NCBI GenBank assembly: GCA_024697065.1
Contig: JAILGE010000002.1
Location: 1 to 50,667 of the forward strand
Length of the DNA: 50,667 nucleotides
Direction of reading: 5' to 3'
Source of the DNA: Lachnospiraceae bacterium
Lineage (GTDB): Bacteria > Bacillota > Clostridia > Lachnospirales > Lachnospiraceae
Both the position numbers and the translations under genes were made by a program. Within the stretch, counting starts at the first letter, position 1. Every line of letters begins with the position of its first letter. Shown in pieces: positions 27,601 to 34,772 of the stretch. The notes below the pieces were generated by a model. It saw nothing but the letters and a program-made list of their open reading frames with translations, did no database searches and was not told where the DNA came from.

Positions 27601-29436
27601 TACAACGAGATAGAACTTCTTCCTGTAGTTCATTTTCCTTACGTAGAGAAGCCACTCAAGCACAAGGAGTATGACAGCTGCGATAAGAAGGATATTGCGG
27701 AGATTCTTCTTTACTCTCGCACCTTCCTGTGCATTGGAATATTTAAGATCCTCCGAAACGACTCTTCCGTCACGTCCGTAAGCCGGTGCCGTCACGGTAT
27801 AGTATTCCGTCCTTGCTCCCGCAGAGATGTAAAACAGTCCCGCTTTGTTCAGTCTGCCTTCCGGAAGACCTGTTATGGGAATGTATTCGGGGAGCGGGTT
27901 CATGATAATGCTGTTGCCTGTCTCATATGAATTCTGCGCCAGCATTCCAAGGTCTGATAAGAAGGAAACGGACTCCGCCATAAATACGGGGAACTCTGCC
28001 TGAAGTGCAAAGTCACTTTCCCTGATATCGAATCCGATTACTATCTGCTTATGGCCGCCGTTGATGCCGTAGTAACCGACGCACTTTCCGTCCGTTTCCA
28101 TGAAAGACTGTGCCCACTCAGGTACGTCATAGTAATTGACCGTGTTTGCACCTATGGTGAACTCATCCAGTCCCTCCGTAAGGTCGCACTTCTTAACGGT
28201 TATATTTCTGTTGGAAAGAGTCCCCTTCTCACCTCCCGCCAGGAACTCCATGGAGTTTACATCGGACTGGTCTCTTCCAAAGCCCGCATCGTAAATGACC
28301 ATTGTACAGTCCTGGGCAGCAAGAGCATTATCGGAAACGGCACGTACAAGATCGCTTCCCGTAGCTGCATAGAAGGCTCTCTCTACAAAAGTATTACCGT
28401 TACTGATGAGCATTCCTGTAGTATCGCCCGCTTCCGATGTAAGAGCATAGGCTATGTTATCAGCTGAAAGGCTGTCAAAATCATGGCTGATCTTTACATT
28501 GCTTTTTTTCTTTTCTTCCTCACCTTCGGCAGGTGTCTCTTTGGCGGGTTCTCCGTCAAAGCGGATCGAAGTGAGCTCTGCGCGGTAATATCTGGATTCT
28601 GAAGTGATTCCCGTGAAAAGAACGGATGCGCTCTTTCCCGCCTCCGCACTTGCGGATCTCACATCTATGATATTTCCCTGATCGTCATATAATGATATAT
28701 CCATGGATGCGCCCAGGTCGCTGTAATCGGTATAGCGGACAGACACTTCCGTTGCTCCGTCCTTGTCGGCCGCATAGATATAATCAATGGAAACATCGGA
28801 AACAGCTTCGCCCACATCTATGATGTCAGCCTTCAGATTATCGGCATATGCAGAAAGCTCCGCACATCCAAAGCCATCCGTAAGGATGATGATGTGATCG
28901 TATTCAAGAGAAGAGAGTATACTGTAGAGATCTCCGGCATTGCCCTCCGTATCCTCAGCTTCGATAGAGGATATGGCACTGCGGAGCATCTTTCTGTCCG
29001 AAGAAGATGTGACAAGTATCTTTGCGGTATCAGATGCCGAAATAACCGTCATCTCGCCAAACTCGGATGAGATGTATTCAAGAGCCTCATCCTTGGCTTC
29101 ATCCAGCCTGGTCTTCCCCTGCTTGATCTGGTGCTGCATGCTGAAAGAATTATCGATGACGATAACGGTACTTCCACCCGTAAATGATTTTGTCATGATA
29201 AAAGGAGCCATCAGCGCAAGTATGAGCAGCAGCATGATGACCATCTGCAGATACATGAGAAGCTCATGGATAAATTTTTCGAAGAAGGTTTTGGACTGTA
29301 CGTTCTTGAATATATGCTTCCAGAGCAGATTGGATGAGATCTCAAGATCCGTTCCCCTGGGCTTGAGCAGATACAGTATGATGATGACCGGTATGGCGAG
29401 CGCAAACGCAAGCGGCCAGAGACTGGCGAATGACAT
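24607..29436 (-). CDS. Giant fused BatA / VWA / GATase1-like / VWA membrane protein
   Basis: The 1609-residue protein reads like two normally separate genes joined in frame. Part 1 (1-600): BatA N-terminus with two TM helices (7-24, 59-80), a VWA-like domain from about 90 with MIDAS-type DNSFS, a beta-rich stretch, and a TM helix at about 575-595. Part 2: another TM helix (about 605-628), a second VWA (about 636-800) with DMSVS, a GATase1-like domain (about 858-965, no nucleophile Cys seen), a third VWA (from about 975) with a perfect DHSGS MIDAS, and a last TM helix (about 1387-1410). The basic cytoplasmic tail ends in 130 residues of Met/Pro/Gln/Gly repeats. DUF58 lies upstream, as in MoxR/Bat loci, but no MoxR ATPase is in the window. 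Ribosome site AGGAG. Biochemical role unknown. Confidence 0.88.
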   Translation of the reverse strand: MSFASLWPLAFALAIPVIIILYLLKPRGTDLEISSNLLWKHIFKNVQSKTFFEKFIHELLMYLQMVIMLLLILALMAPFIMTKSFTGGSTVIVIDNSFSMQHQIKQGKTRLDEAKDEALEYISSEFGEMTVISASDTAKILVTSSSDRKMLRSAISSIEAEDTEGNAGDLYSILSSLEYDHIIILTDGFGCAELSAYADNLKADIIDVGEAVSDVSIDYIYAADKDGATEVSVRYTDYSDLGASMDISLYDDQGNIIDVRSASAEAGKSASVLFTGITSESRYYRAELTSIRFDGEPAKETPAEGEEEKKKSNVKISHDFDSLSADNIAYALTSEAGDTTGMLISNGNTFVERAFYAATGSDLVRAVSDNALAAQDCTMVIYDAGFGRDQSDVNSMEFLAGGEKGTLSNRNITVKKCDLTEGLDEFTIGANTVNYYDVPEWAQSFMETDGKCVGYYGINGGHKQIVIGFDIRESDFALQAEFPVFMAESVSFLSDLGMLAQNSYETGNSIIMNPLPEYIPITGLPEGRLNKAGLFYISAGARTEYYTVTAPAYGRDGRVVSEDLKYSNAQEGARVKKNLRNILLIAAVILLVLEWLLYVRKMNYRKKFYLVVRAVLLALVVLALLGIRIPKKAKDTTTIFLVDMSVSDEKNLELFEDYIDDALKDMPKNNRYGIVGFGRDAVVDQFVTDRDMFMGIDSDADPAATNFEKAMQRAVSMIPADSVGRIVVLTDGRETAGDITNTASMISSGRISLEAYMIPSETGDDCYVENVDVPNVLHPGDSFYMTVALESNYETDAVVSIMSGDVVLNEEKVHLQKGHNEFVFEEVVQGNSLESFHVEVTAEGDTCAENNVFNAYSEVADAPKILVIKGAGENGLPFENLLGSINANADIMKASSAPSTLNELLEYRVVILENAYYSELPEEFVELLDTFVKDYGRGLIMTGGEDSFMLGGYNDTPIEKILPVNMELRSMTEIPTTAIVMVIDHSGSMDDYAGNGFTILDLAIESAKRAVDNMREEDQVGVLGFDDTWYWYHPLSVVGDKDSVKYDIDSIGSGGGTVIMPALEEARKSLMTSNAEIKHIILLTDGMGETTNFSSVTNKINSDGITLSTVAVGQYSDTQLMSQLAKDCNGRYYYADGTTDLPRIFAQEVFLGGNTYLKNGQYQLSVAGHEITQGLFADGWTDILGYVAASPKDGAQQLILSNEGDPILTVWQYGLGRSLAWNTDVDGGWTAGYSGDGDYAEMWRRMIDYTCGSSSIGEDYVRVNNEGEQTILEYHTDDYDDRTEINAIYTTPDGDTGEVDFTASEPGVYRAVFDSIESGLYNINVRRSDDGTVQGVFTTASVVQYSDEFRFDMDDRKFSSFIDQYGIWLASGDNIWKKLNVTAVGSFDLTDIFLILSILLFLSDIAGRRFAWEPLYGAAAKERREKRRQEREERKALKAAAEFAEQGMPQGAMPQVPAPQMQPGAMPQRPAGMPGMPQGMPQGAAPQMQPGAMPQRPAGMPGMPQGGAPQMQPGAMPQRPAGMPGMPQGMPQGAAPQMQPGPMSQRQPGMPQGMPRGGAPQMQPGAMPQRPAKNVRKPSKAPKGGAAPVSQGLDTSALLNKKNRRDNGV
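24713..25075. repeat. Imperfect tandem repeat tract coding the M/P/Q/G tail
   Basis: At least five copies of a roughly 45-base block (plus-strand core CCGGTCTCTGCGGCATCGCT) start near 24713, 24797, 24868, 24937 and 25018, at intervals of 84, 71, 69 and 81 bases. The copies at 24868, 24937 and 25018 are nearly identical. The tract lies inside the BatA-like gene and encodes units such as QMQPGAMPQRPAGMPGMPQ. Slippage or recombination here would change tail length in frame. Confidence 0.85.
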
Positions 29437-29448
29437 TACTTAATTCTC

Positions 29449-30342
29449 CTATCTTTCGTAAATATCCCTCAATTCATTGAAGATGATACGGTCAAAAGAA
29501 ACTGCGGTATTGCAGAGATGGTATGAAGCGCCGTTTCTTTCACAGGAAGTCCTTATGCCTCCCGTAAAATCCTTCAAACCTTTATTGTATCTTGCAACAG
29601 TCTCCGCATCCATTGTGACCCTTATCTTCGAGTCGGGATTCTCGGAATCTATCAGATTGCAGGTACCCGTAAGTGTGATATCCGTTTCTTCCTTCGCAAG
29701 CACCTGAAGGATTATCACCTTCTGCTTCATATAGCGAAGATACTTGATCATCTCAGAGAATCCTGCATTCCCTTTCTCCCCATCCCCATTAATGAAATCC
29801 TCACTGAAAAAATCCGAGACAAGGATCGAAAGGCCCGCATGAAGTTTGCCGGAATTCTTCACGGCTCTGAAGAAATCCGCAGGAACAGAAGGGCCCGTTC
29901 TCTCCAGAAAGCTCTCAAGATTCCTGTAGCCGGCTTTTCCGCCGCTGACCGAGAAACGTCTTTCCGGAGCCGAACCGTCAATTATGATGACGTGATCCTG
30001 ATTCAGAAGTGATATATATGAAAGAGCTGCAGTAAGCTCTCTCGCAAGATCTGATTTTTTCTTTTCTCCATACTCCATAGACCTGCTCAGATCAAGGAAA
30101 AAATGGATGGTGCTTTCCTTCTCCTCCATATATTCCTTGACATACAGGCGGTCTAACCGTGCGTAGGCATTCCAGTCTATGGACCTGATATCATCCCCGG
30201 GCATATATTCTCTGAAATCCGAGAATTCCGCAGAGTTACCCTTCCTGCTACTCTTTCTGCCGCCCTGCATGGATGCGGTACTTTTCTTATCCAGTGCTAA
30301 TTTCAGGCGCGCAAGCCTGTCATAGTATCCCTGATCAAACAT
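29449..30342 (-). CDS. DUF58-domain protein
   Basis: The 297-residue protein carries the DUF58 signature FSDFREYMPGDDIRSIDWNAYAR followed by LDRLYVKEY, and a degenerate VWA-like fold with DLSRSM. DUF58 proteins accompany MoxR ATPases and VWA proteins in bacteria and are thought to act in complex maturation or envelope functions. The ATG chosen (30342) overlaps the end of the TSCPD gene by eight bases; a TTG eleven codons earlier is possible but overlaps further. It ends 12 bases before the giant BatA-like gene, so the two are co-translated neighbours. Confidence 0.88.
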   Translation of the reverse strand: MFDQGYYDRLARLKLALDKKSTASMQGGRKSSRKGNSAEFSDFREYMPGDDIRSIDWNAYARLDRLYVKEYMEEKESTIHFFLDLSRSMEYGEKKKSDLARELTAALSYISLLNQDHVIIIDGSAPERRFSVSGGKAGYRNLESFLERTGPSVPADFFRAVKNSGKLHAGLSILVSDFFSEDFINGDGEKGNAGFSEMIKYLRYMKQKVIILQVLAKEETDITLTGTCNLIDSENPDSKIRVTMDAETVARYNKGLKDFTGGIRTSCERNGASYHLCNTAVSFDRIIFNELRDIYER

Positions 30343-30604
30343 TTTCCGCTGCCTGTTTTTCCAGTGCTTTATCAATCGCTATCGAAAGCTGGTCTGCGCA
30401 GGATGTCCCCCTGCCACCGCAGTCGTTGCCCCTTAAGATATCGGATATTTCCTTTGCATCCTTACCCTCAACAAGCTTGCCTATCGCACGGAGATTGCCG
30501 TTGCATCCTCCGAGGAATTTTACATCTCTGAGCTTTCCGTCTTCCATGCTGAAAGTTATCTGCTTTGAACAAACGCCATGAGGGCTGTACTGATATGTAT
30601 TCAT
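30335..30604 (-). CDS. TSCPD-domain protein (TIGR03905-like)
   Basis: This 89-residue protein has the pattern of the small TSCPD family: TYQYSPHGVCSKQI at the start, FLGGCNGNLRAIGKLVEG in the middle and LRGNDCGGRGTSCADQL near the end. Four cysteines (12, 34, 62 and 69 by position) are arranged as possible metal ligands. TSCPD domains also occur at the end of some ribonucleotide reductases, but the free-standing form is uncharacterised. AAAGGA lies ten bases before the ATG. It overlaps the DUF58 gene by eight bases. Confidence 0.85.
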   Translation of the reverse strand: MNTYQYSPHGVCSKQITFSMEDGKLRDVKFLGGCNGNLRAIGKLVEGKDAKEISDILRGNDCGGRGTSCADQLSIAIDKALEKQAAENV

Positions 30605-30713
30605 GTTTTGTTGATCCTTTGTTTTTCTCTTAAAGCAAATCTTTCACAGATCTTTTGCCGATCTGTCTGCGATCTGCTTCTGTTTAGTCCTGCTTAATCC
30701 TGTTTAACTCTTT

Positions 30714-31358
30714 TTAACTCTTTTTTACATCAATGTCATATTTCATCCTGATGTAGTCTTCGATCACTTTGGCGCTCTGTGCCACCGTGAGCTCACCGGT
30801 ATTGATGCACAGATCGTAATTGTAGGGGCTCTCCCACTCTTTGCCTGTGTGATATTTGTAATATGACCTTCTGTACTTATCCATCTCAAGGATGTGCTTC
30901 TCAGCGGTTTTCCTGTCCATGGAAAGACGTTTCATCTCTGTCTGGATACACTGTTCCATGGGAGCATATACGAATACGCTCACCACATGCGGGAATTCTT
31001 TAAGTATATAATCCGCGCCTCTTCCTATGCAGATAAAAGACTCCTGTTCTGCAAGCTCCTTTAATACCTTGGCCTGAAATGCGAACAGATTATCATTCTT
31101 GGTATAATCCGGGCTCTCCGGCGGGATAGTCTCACCGTTATAGATCTTCTTTGTTACTCTGTACAGGATGCTCTGCTTCATGGTCTCATCGGCTCTTGCA
31201 AAGATAGCCTCACTTATACCGCTGTCTTCGCTGGCAAGCCTGAGTATCTTCTTGTCATAGAAGTCGATACCGTAATCATTTGCAAGCTGCTGTCCTATCC
31301 AGGTTGCACCGCTTCCGCAGGTTCTTGTCAGAGCCACTACGAATTTTTTGTCATCCAT
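30714..31358 (-). CDS. Cytidylate kinase-like family protein
   Basis: The 214 residues begin with a modified P-loop, VALTRTCGSGATWIGQQLA, then DFYDKKILRLAS, and contain CIGRGADYIL and a basic lid region MKRLSMDRKTAEKHI. This is the cytidylate-kinase-like family (PF13189) common in Clostridia, distinct from the true CMP kinase of rpsA/cmk loci; its substrate is not known. It follows pyrD by 15 bases with a strong AAGGAGG site. This suggests a nucleotide-related role, but that is inference from position only. Confidence 0.82.
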   Translation of the reverse strand: MDDKKFVVALTRTCGSGATWIGQQLANDYGIDFYDKKILRLASEDSGISEAIFARADETMKQSILYRVTKKIYNGETIPPESPDYTKNDNLFAFQAKVLKELAEQESFICIGRGADYILKEFPHVVSVFVYAPMEQCIQTEMKRLSMDRKTAEKHILEMDKYRRSYYKYHTGKEWESPYNYDLCINTGELTVAQSAKVIEDYIRMKYDIDVKKS

Positions 31359-31373
31359 AACTGCGTCCTCCTT

Positions 31374-32276
31374 TTACGATACTGCACCGACCAGTTCTTT
31401 TATATCCTCTACGTGATATTTCTTCATATATTCTTCGATACCGTCGATAACCTTTATTGTGGTCTCGGGATCCGAGAAATTCATGGTACCCACGGAAACC
31501 GCAGTGGCACCTGCAAGGATGAATTCGATAGCATCTTCGGCATTGGCGATACCGCCCATTCCTATCACCGGTATCTTCACCGCATGGGATGCCTCGTATA
31601 CCATGCGTACCGCAACGGGCTTTACCGCAGGGCCGGAGAAACCGCCTGTCTTATTGGCAAGTACAAACTTTCTCCTGTTTATATCTATCTTCATTCCGAT
31701 CAGAGTATTGATGAGTGAGATAACATCCGCACCGCCGGCTTCCGCAGCAACCGCCATATCCCTTATGCTTGTGACATTGGGTGAGAGCTTTATGATCACA
31801 GGCTTCTTCGATGCAGCCTTCACGGCTTTTACAGTCTGCTCAAGTACATGGGGATCCTGACCGAAAGCGAGCGCTCCCTGCTTTACATTGGGACAGGAAA
31901 CATTGATCTCATACATATCCACAGGCTGATCGTTTAATCTCTCAACGGTTTCAATGTATTCCTCCACAGTATGTCCGCATACATTAACGATGATCTTCGT
32001 ATCGAACTGCTGCAAAAAGGGGATGTCTCTTTCTATGAAAACATCCACTCCCGGATTCTGCAATCCGATGGCGTTGAGCATTCCTCCGTATACCTCCGTT
32101 ACACGGGGTGAGGGATTGCCTTCCCATGGTACATTTGCAACGCCCTTGGTCACAACGGCACCGAGCCTGCCAATATCAATCATCTCCGAATACTCAGCAC
32201 CGGATCCGAAGGTTCCCGACGCGGTCATTACCGGATTCTTTAATTCAATTCCTGCAAGTTCAACTTTTGTGTTCAT
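31374..32276 (-). CDS. pyrD: Dihydroorotate dehydrogenase B, catalytic subunit
   Basis: The class 1B subunit oxidises dihydroorotate to orotate with FMN, passing electrons to PyrK. In 300 residues it shows LKNPVMTASGTFGSG, the substrate loop GGMLNAIGLQNPG, the catalytic cysteine (about 128) in YEINVSCPN and FMN-binding GGADVISLINT and IPVIGMGGI. Cys rather than Ser at the catalytic position marks class 1. Its ATG directly follows the pyrK stop codon (TAAATG), so the subunits are co-translated. The remaining pyr genes are not in this window. Confidence 0.96.
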   Translation of the reverse strand: MNTKVELAGIELKNPVMTASGTFGSGAEYSEMIDIGRLGAVVTKGVANVPWEGNPSPRVTEVYGGMLNAIGLQNPGVDVFIERDIPFLQQFDTKIIVNVCGHTVEEYIETVERLNDQPVDMYEINVSCPNVKQGALAFGQDPHVLEQTVKAVKAASKKPVIIKLSPNVTSIRDMAVAAEAGGADVISLINTLIGMKIDINRRKFVLANKTGGFSGPAVKPVAVRMVYEASHAVKIPVIGMGGIANAEDAIEFILAGATAVSVGTMNFSDPETTIKVIDGIEEYMKKYHVEDIKELVGAVS

Positions 32277-33056
32277 TTAAATATCCACATCCTCCGCATT
32301 AAAAACGGGGCCTTCCACACATATTCTCGTATTCTTAACATGGGTATGATGGTCAACTTCCTTAGTCTTCACAACGCAGCCAAGACAGGCTCCCACACCG
32401 CATGCCATCCTCTCTTCCAGAGAGATGAATGCCTGCATGCCATGATCCGCAGCATAAGCCTTCACCGCTTTTAACATAGGCATGGGACCACAGGCAAAGA
32501 TCACGTCACCTGCAGTACCGTTTTCATTCATCGCATCGATAACGGTTCCCTTTGTTCCCACGGATCCGTCCATTGAAGCGATCTGCACGCTGCAGTATTT
32601 CTCAAAATCTTCCCTGAGGAAAGTATTGGAATCCGCATATCCAAGTACCGCAACAGCTTCAGTCCCCTGCTCTTTAAGCTTCTTTGCGGCATAAAGCATG
32701 GGAGGGATACCGATACCTCCGCCCAAAAGTATCACGCGCCTGTCCCTGACAACATCAAGGTCATAGCCGTTCCCCAGCATACCGAGGATATCAAGGGATT
32801 CACCCGCCATGAACCCGGATATTTCCGTCGTACCTTTACCCGCAGCTCTGTATACCATGCGGAGTTCACTCTTATCCGCATCTGCATCACATATACTGAT
32901 GGGGCGCATCAGTATACGTGCTCCATCCTTTGGATAGATCCCGATAAACTGCCCCGGCACAGCTTCTTTCGCCATTTCGGTCTTTATCTTAAGCGAAAAA
33001 ATATGGGGCGCCAGTTCTTTGTGTTCCGTAATAACGGATTTTGCTCTTCTTTTCAT
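32277..33056 (-). CDS. pyrK: Dihydroorotate dehydrogenase B, electron-transfer subunit
   Basis: PyrK carries FAD and a [2Fe-2S] cluster and links PyrD to NAD+. The 259-residue form starting MKRRAKSVITEH fits the family length. It contains the FAD motif RPISICDAD, the NAD-domain VILLGGGIGIPPMLYAA (about 112) and four cluster cysteines in ERMACGVGACLGCVVKT (about 213-227) and RICVEGP. Longer in-frame starts at 33101 and 33182 exist, but they overlap or precede the extended -10 TGGTATAAT at 33108-33100, so they would not be transcribed from it. First gene of the pyrK-pyrD-kinase run. Confidence 0.93.
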   Translation of the reverse strand: MKRRAKSVITEHKELAPHIFSLKIKTEMAKEAVPGQFIGIYPKDGARILMRPISICDADADKSELRMVYRAAGKGTTEISGFMAGESLDILGMLGNGYDLDVVRDRRVILLGGGIGIPPMLYAAKKLKEQGTEAVAVLGYADSNTFLREDFEKYCSVQIASMDGSVGTKGTVIDAMNENGTAGDVIFACGPMPMLKAVKAYAADHGMQAFISLEERMACGVGACLGCVVKTKEVDHHTHVKNTRICVEGPVFNAEDVDI

Positions 33057-33099
33057 ATACGTTTTTCTGCCTGCTTTTTTATGGTTTATTTTGAATTCC

Positions 33100-33108
33100 A
33101 TTATACCA
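33100..33108 (-). promoter_or_regulatory. Extended -10 promoter of pyrKD
   Basis: TGG followed by a perfect TATAAT (33108-33100, minus strand). The -35 region is poor (T-rich), as is common with extended -10 promoters. Transcription would start near 33093, leaving about 37 bases before the pyrK ATG. Confidence 0.5.
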
Positions 33109-33137
33109 AAATTAACGCGTCTTAAAAAGCACTCGGA

Positions 33138-33155
33138 GGGTGCACTTACGCACCC
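33138..33155. promoter_or_regulatory. Inverted repeat between divergent pyrK and DHH-TIR promoters
   Basis: A perfect dyad GGGTGC-ACTTAC-GCACCC lies between the two divergent promoters, upstream of both -35 regions. With no T-run on either side it looks like a protein-binding site, not a terminator. Confidence 0.4.
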
Positions 33156-33163
33156 CCGCATTG

Positions 33164-33192
33164 TTGAAAAAGGTCTCTCCAAATGCTACAAT
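33164..33192 (+). promoter_or_regulatory. Promoter of the DHH-TIR operon
   Basis: TTGAAA (33164-33169), exactly 17 bases, then TACAAT (33187-33192) preceded by TGC, an extended -10. Transcription would start near 33199, 44 bases before the DHH ATG. Confidence 0.7.
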
Positions 33193-33242
33193 TTCAAGGA
33201 TTGAAGCCATTTTCAACAGACACATCAGAAAGGATATCATTT

Positions 33243-34772
33243 ATGAAACTATCCGATCTTCTAAGTTATGACTCCATCGTTATCCAGGGCCATGATAACC
33301 CTGACGCAGACGCTATAGCAGCGGGCTTTGGCATATACAGCTACCTGCGATCCAAGGGTAAGGAGCCACGCTTCATCTATTCCGGAGATTTTAAGATCAC
33401 CAAATCCAATCTCCGCTATCTGATATCAACACTGGATATCCCCATAGAATATGTCGAAGGGCTGGATACTGTTCCGGATCTGCTCATCACCGAGGACTGC
33501 ATGTACGGAGAAGGCAATGTAAGGAAGTTCGAAGCAAAGACCGTTGCCGTGATAGATCACCACAGACTCTCGGGAGCACTGCCGGAGCTTTCGGATGTCA
33601 GGCAGGGAATGGGAAGCTGTTCCACCATCGTATGGGATCTGCTGAGAGCAGAAGGCTTTGTCCCCGACGAAGCACTCTCCACTGCACTGTACTACGGACT
33701 TTATACGGATACGGGAGAATTGGCCGAAGTATCCCACCCTCTGGACAGGGATATGTTAGACGCTCTTGAATTCGACGCATCGCTCATCAGACGGCTGCGT
33801 CATATGAATATATCTCTCGGAGAGGCTAAGATCGCAGGCATAGCAATGCTCGGAGTGGAATATCATGAAGCACACAGATATGCGCTGCTTGAGAGTGAGC
33901 CCTGTGACCCCAATATCCTGGGACTTATAAGCGACTTTTACCTTGCAGTGGATTCTGTAGATGTATGTGTTGTTTTCTCTGTCCTTAAGGACGGAATAAA
34001 ATTCTCGGTCCGCAGCTGCGTCCCGGAGGTTTGCGCCAACGAGCTTGCCGCAGAGATCTCCAAAGGCATAGGAACCGGCGGAGGACATGTCGACAAAGCC
34101 GGCGGATTTCTTTCGGCGAAGCTGATCTCCTCTTTTTCGGAAAGATATGCGCAGGCCGATTCTTCATCAAAAAAATATGTTGTGACAACTCTTATCCGGG
34201 AAAGACTCCATCACTCTCTGTGTGATACGGAGATCATCCGTTCCGGCAGCTATACGGCAGACCCTACAAAGATGAAAAAATACGTGAAGCTCCCGGTAAA
34301 ACAGGGATGTGCATTCCCTGCGGAATTCCTTCCCTGCGGTACCCCGATCTTAGTCAGATCATTAGAGGGTGATACAAATATCGAAGTAGCTGAAGATACG
34401 GTCATCATGATCGGTGTCAGAGGCGAAGTGTATGCATCAAGACAGTCGGTATTCGATAAGAACTACTGTCTGCTGGATGAGCCCTACGATATGAACCTGG
34501 AATACTTCCCCACCATAAAGAACAGCGTCACGGGAGAGACCATCCCTCTCGCCCCCTATGCAAAAACATGCAGATCAAACGGTGGAAATATAATACTGAG
34601 CGCTCCCCTTGAGCGTCCCACCAAAGTTTTTACCAAATGGAACAAGGACGAATATTTCAAGGGTGAACCGGGAGATTTTCTCTCATGCAAGGAAGCTGAT
34701 CCCGCAGATGTATATATAATCGCAAAAGATATATTTGCAGAGACGTATAAAGAAATCCAGGAGGTTACGTAA
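33243..34772 (+). CDS. DHH-family phosphoesterase with C-terminal PGDYG-like domain
   Basis: The 509-residue protein starts MKLSDLLSYD (ATG with AAGGA eight bases upstream; an earlier in-frame ATG at 33183 overlaps the promoter). The DHH domain shows GHDNPDADAIA (16-26, metal site), VIDHHRLSG (D105-H106-H107) and YTDTGEL; the DHHA1 domain ends in GTGGGHVDKAGGF (about 283-296). DHH-DHHA1 proteins of this size hydrolyse nanoRNA, pAp or linear/cyclic dinucleotides. Residues about 335-509 are extra: two units, each ending in a pattern of the type (Y/I)-x-I-x-x-x-F-x-x-x-Y, the second containing GEPGDFL as in PGDYG proteins. Its stop codon overlaps the ATG of the TIR gene (TAATG), so the pair is co-translated. 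Confidence 0.85.
   Translation: MKLSDLLSYDSIVIQGHDNPDADAIAAGFGIYSYLRSKGKEPRFIYSGDFKITKSNLRYLISTLDIPIEYVEGLDTVPDLLITEDCMYGEGNVRKFEAKTVAVIDHHRLSGALPELSDVRQGMGSCSTIVWDLLRAEGFVPDEALSTALYYGLYTDTGELAEVSHPLDRDMLDALEFDASLIRRLRHMNISLGEAKIAGIAMLGVEYHEAHRYALLESEPCDPNILGLISDFYLAVDSVDVCVVFSVLKDGIKFSVRSCVPEVCANELAAEISKGIGTGGGHVDKAGGFLSAKLISSFSERYAQADSSSKKYVVTTLIRERLHHSLCDTEIIRSGSYTADPTKMKKYVKLPVKQGCAFPAEFLPCGTPILVRSLEGDTNIEVAEDTVIMIGVRGEVYASRQSVFDKNYCLLDEPYDMNLEYFPTIKNSVTGETIPLAPYAKTCRSNGGNIILSAPLERPTKVFTKWNKDEYFKGEPGDFLSCKEADPADVYIIAKDIFAETYKEIQEVT

Noticed and set aside
33056-33200. PyrR-type attenuator before pyrK
   Set aside because: The GGGTGC/GCACCC dyad lies upstream of the inferred pyrK transcription start and has no T-run, so it cannot attenuate that transcript.
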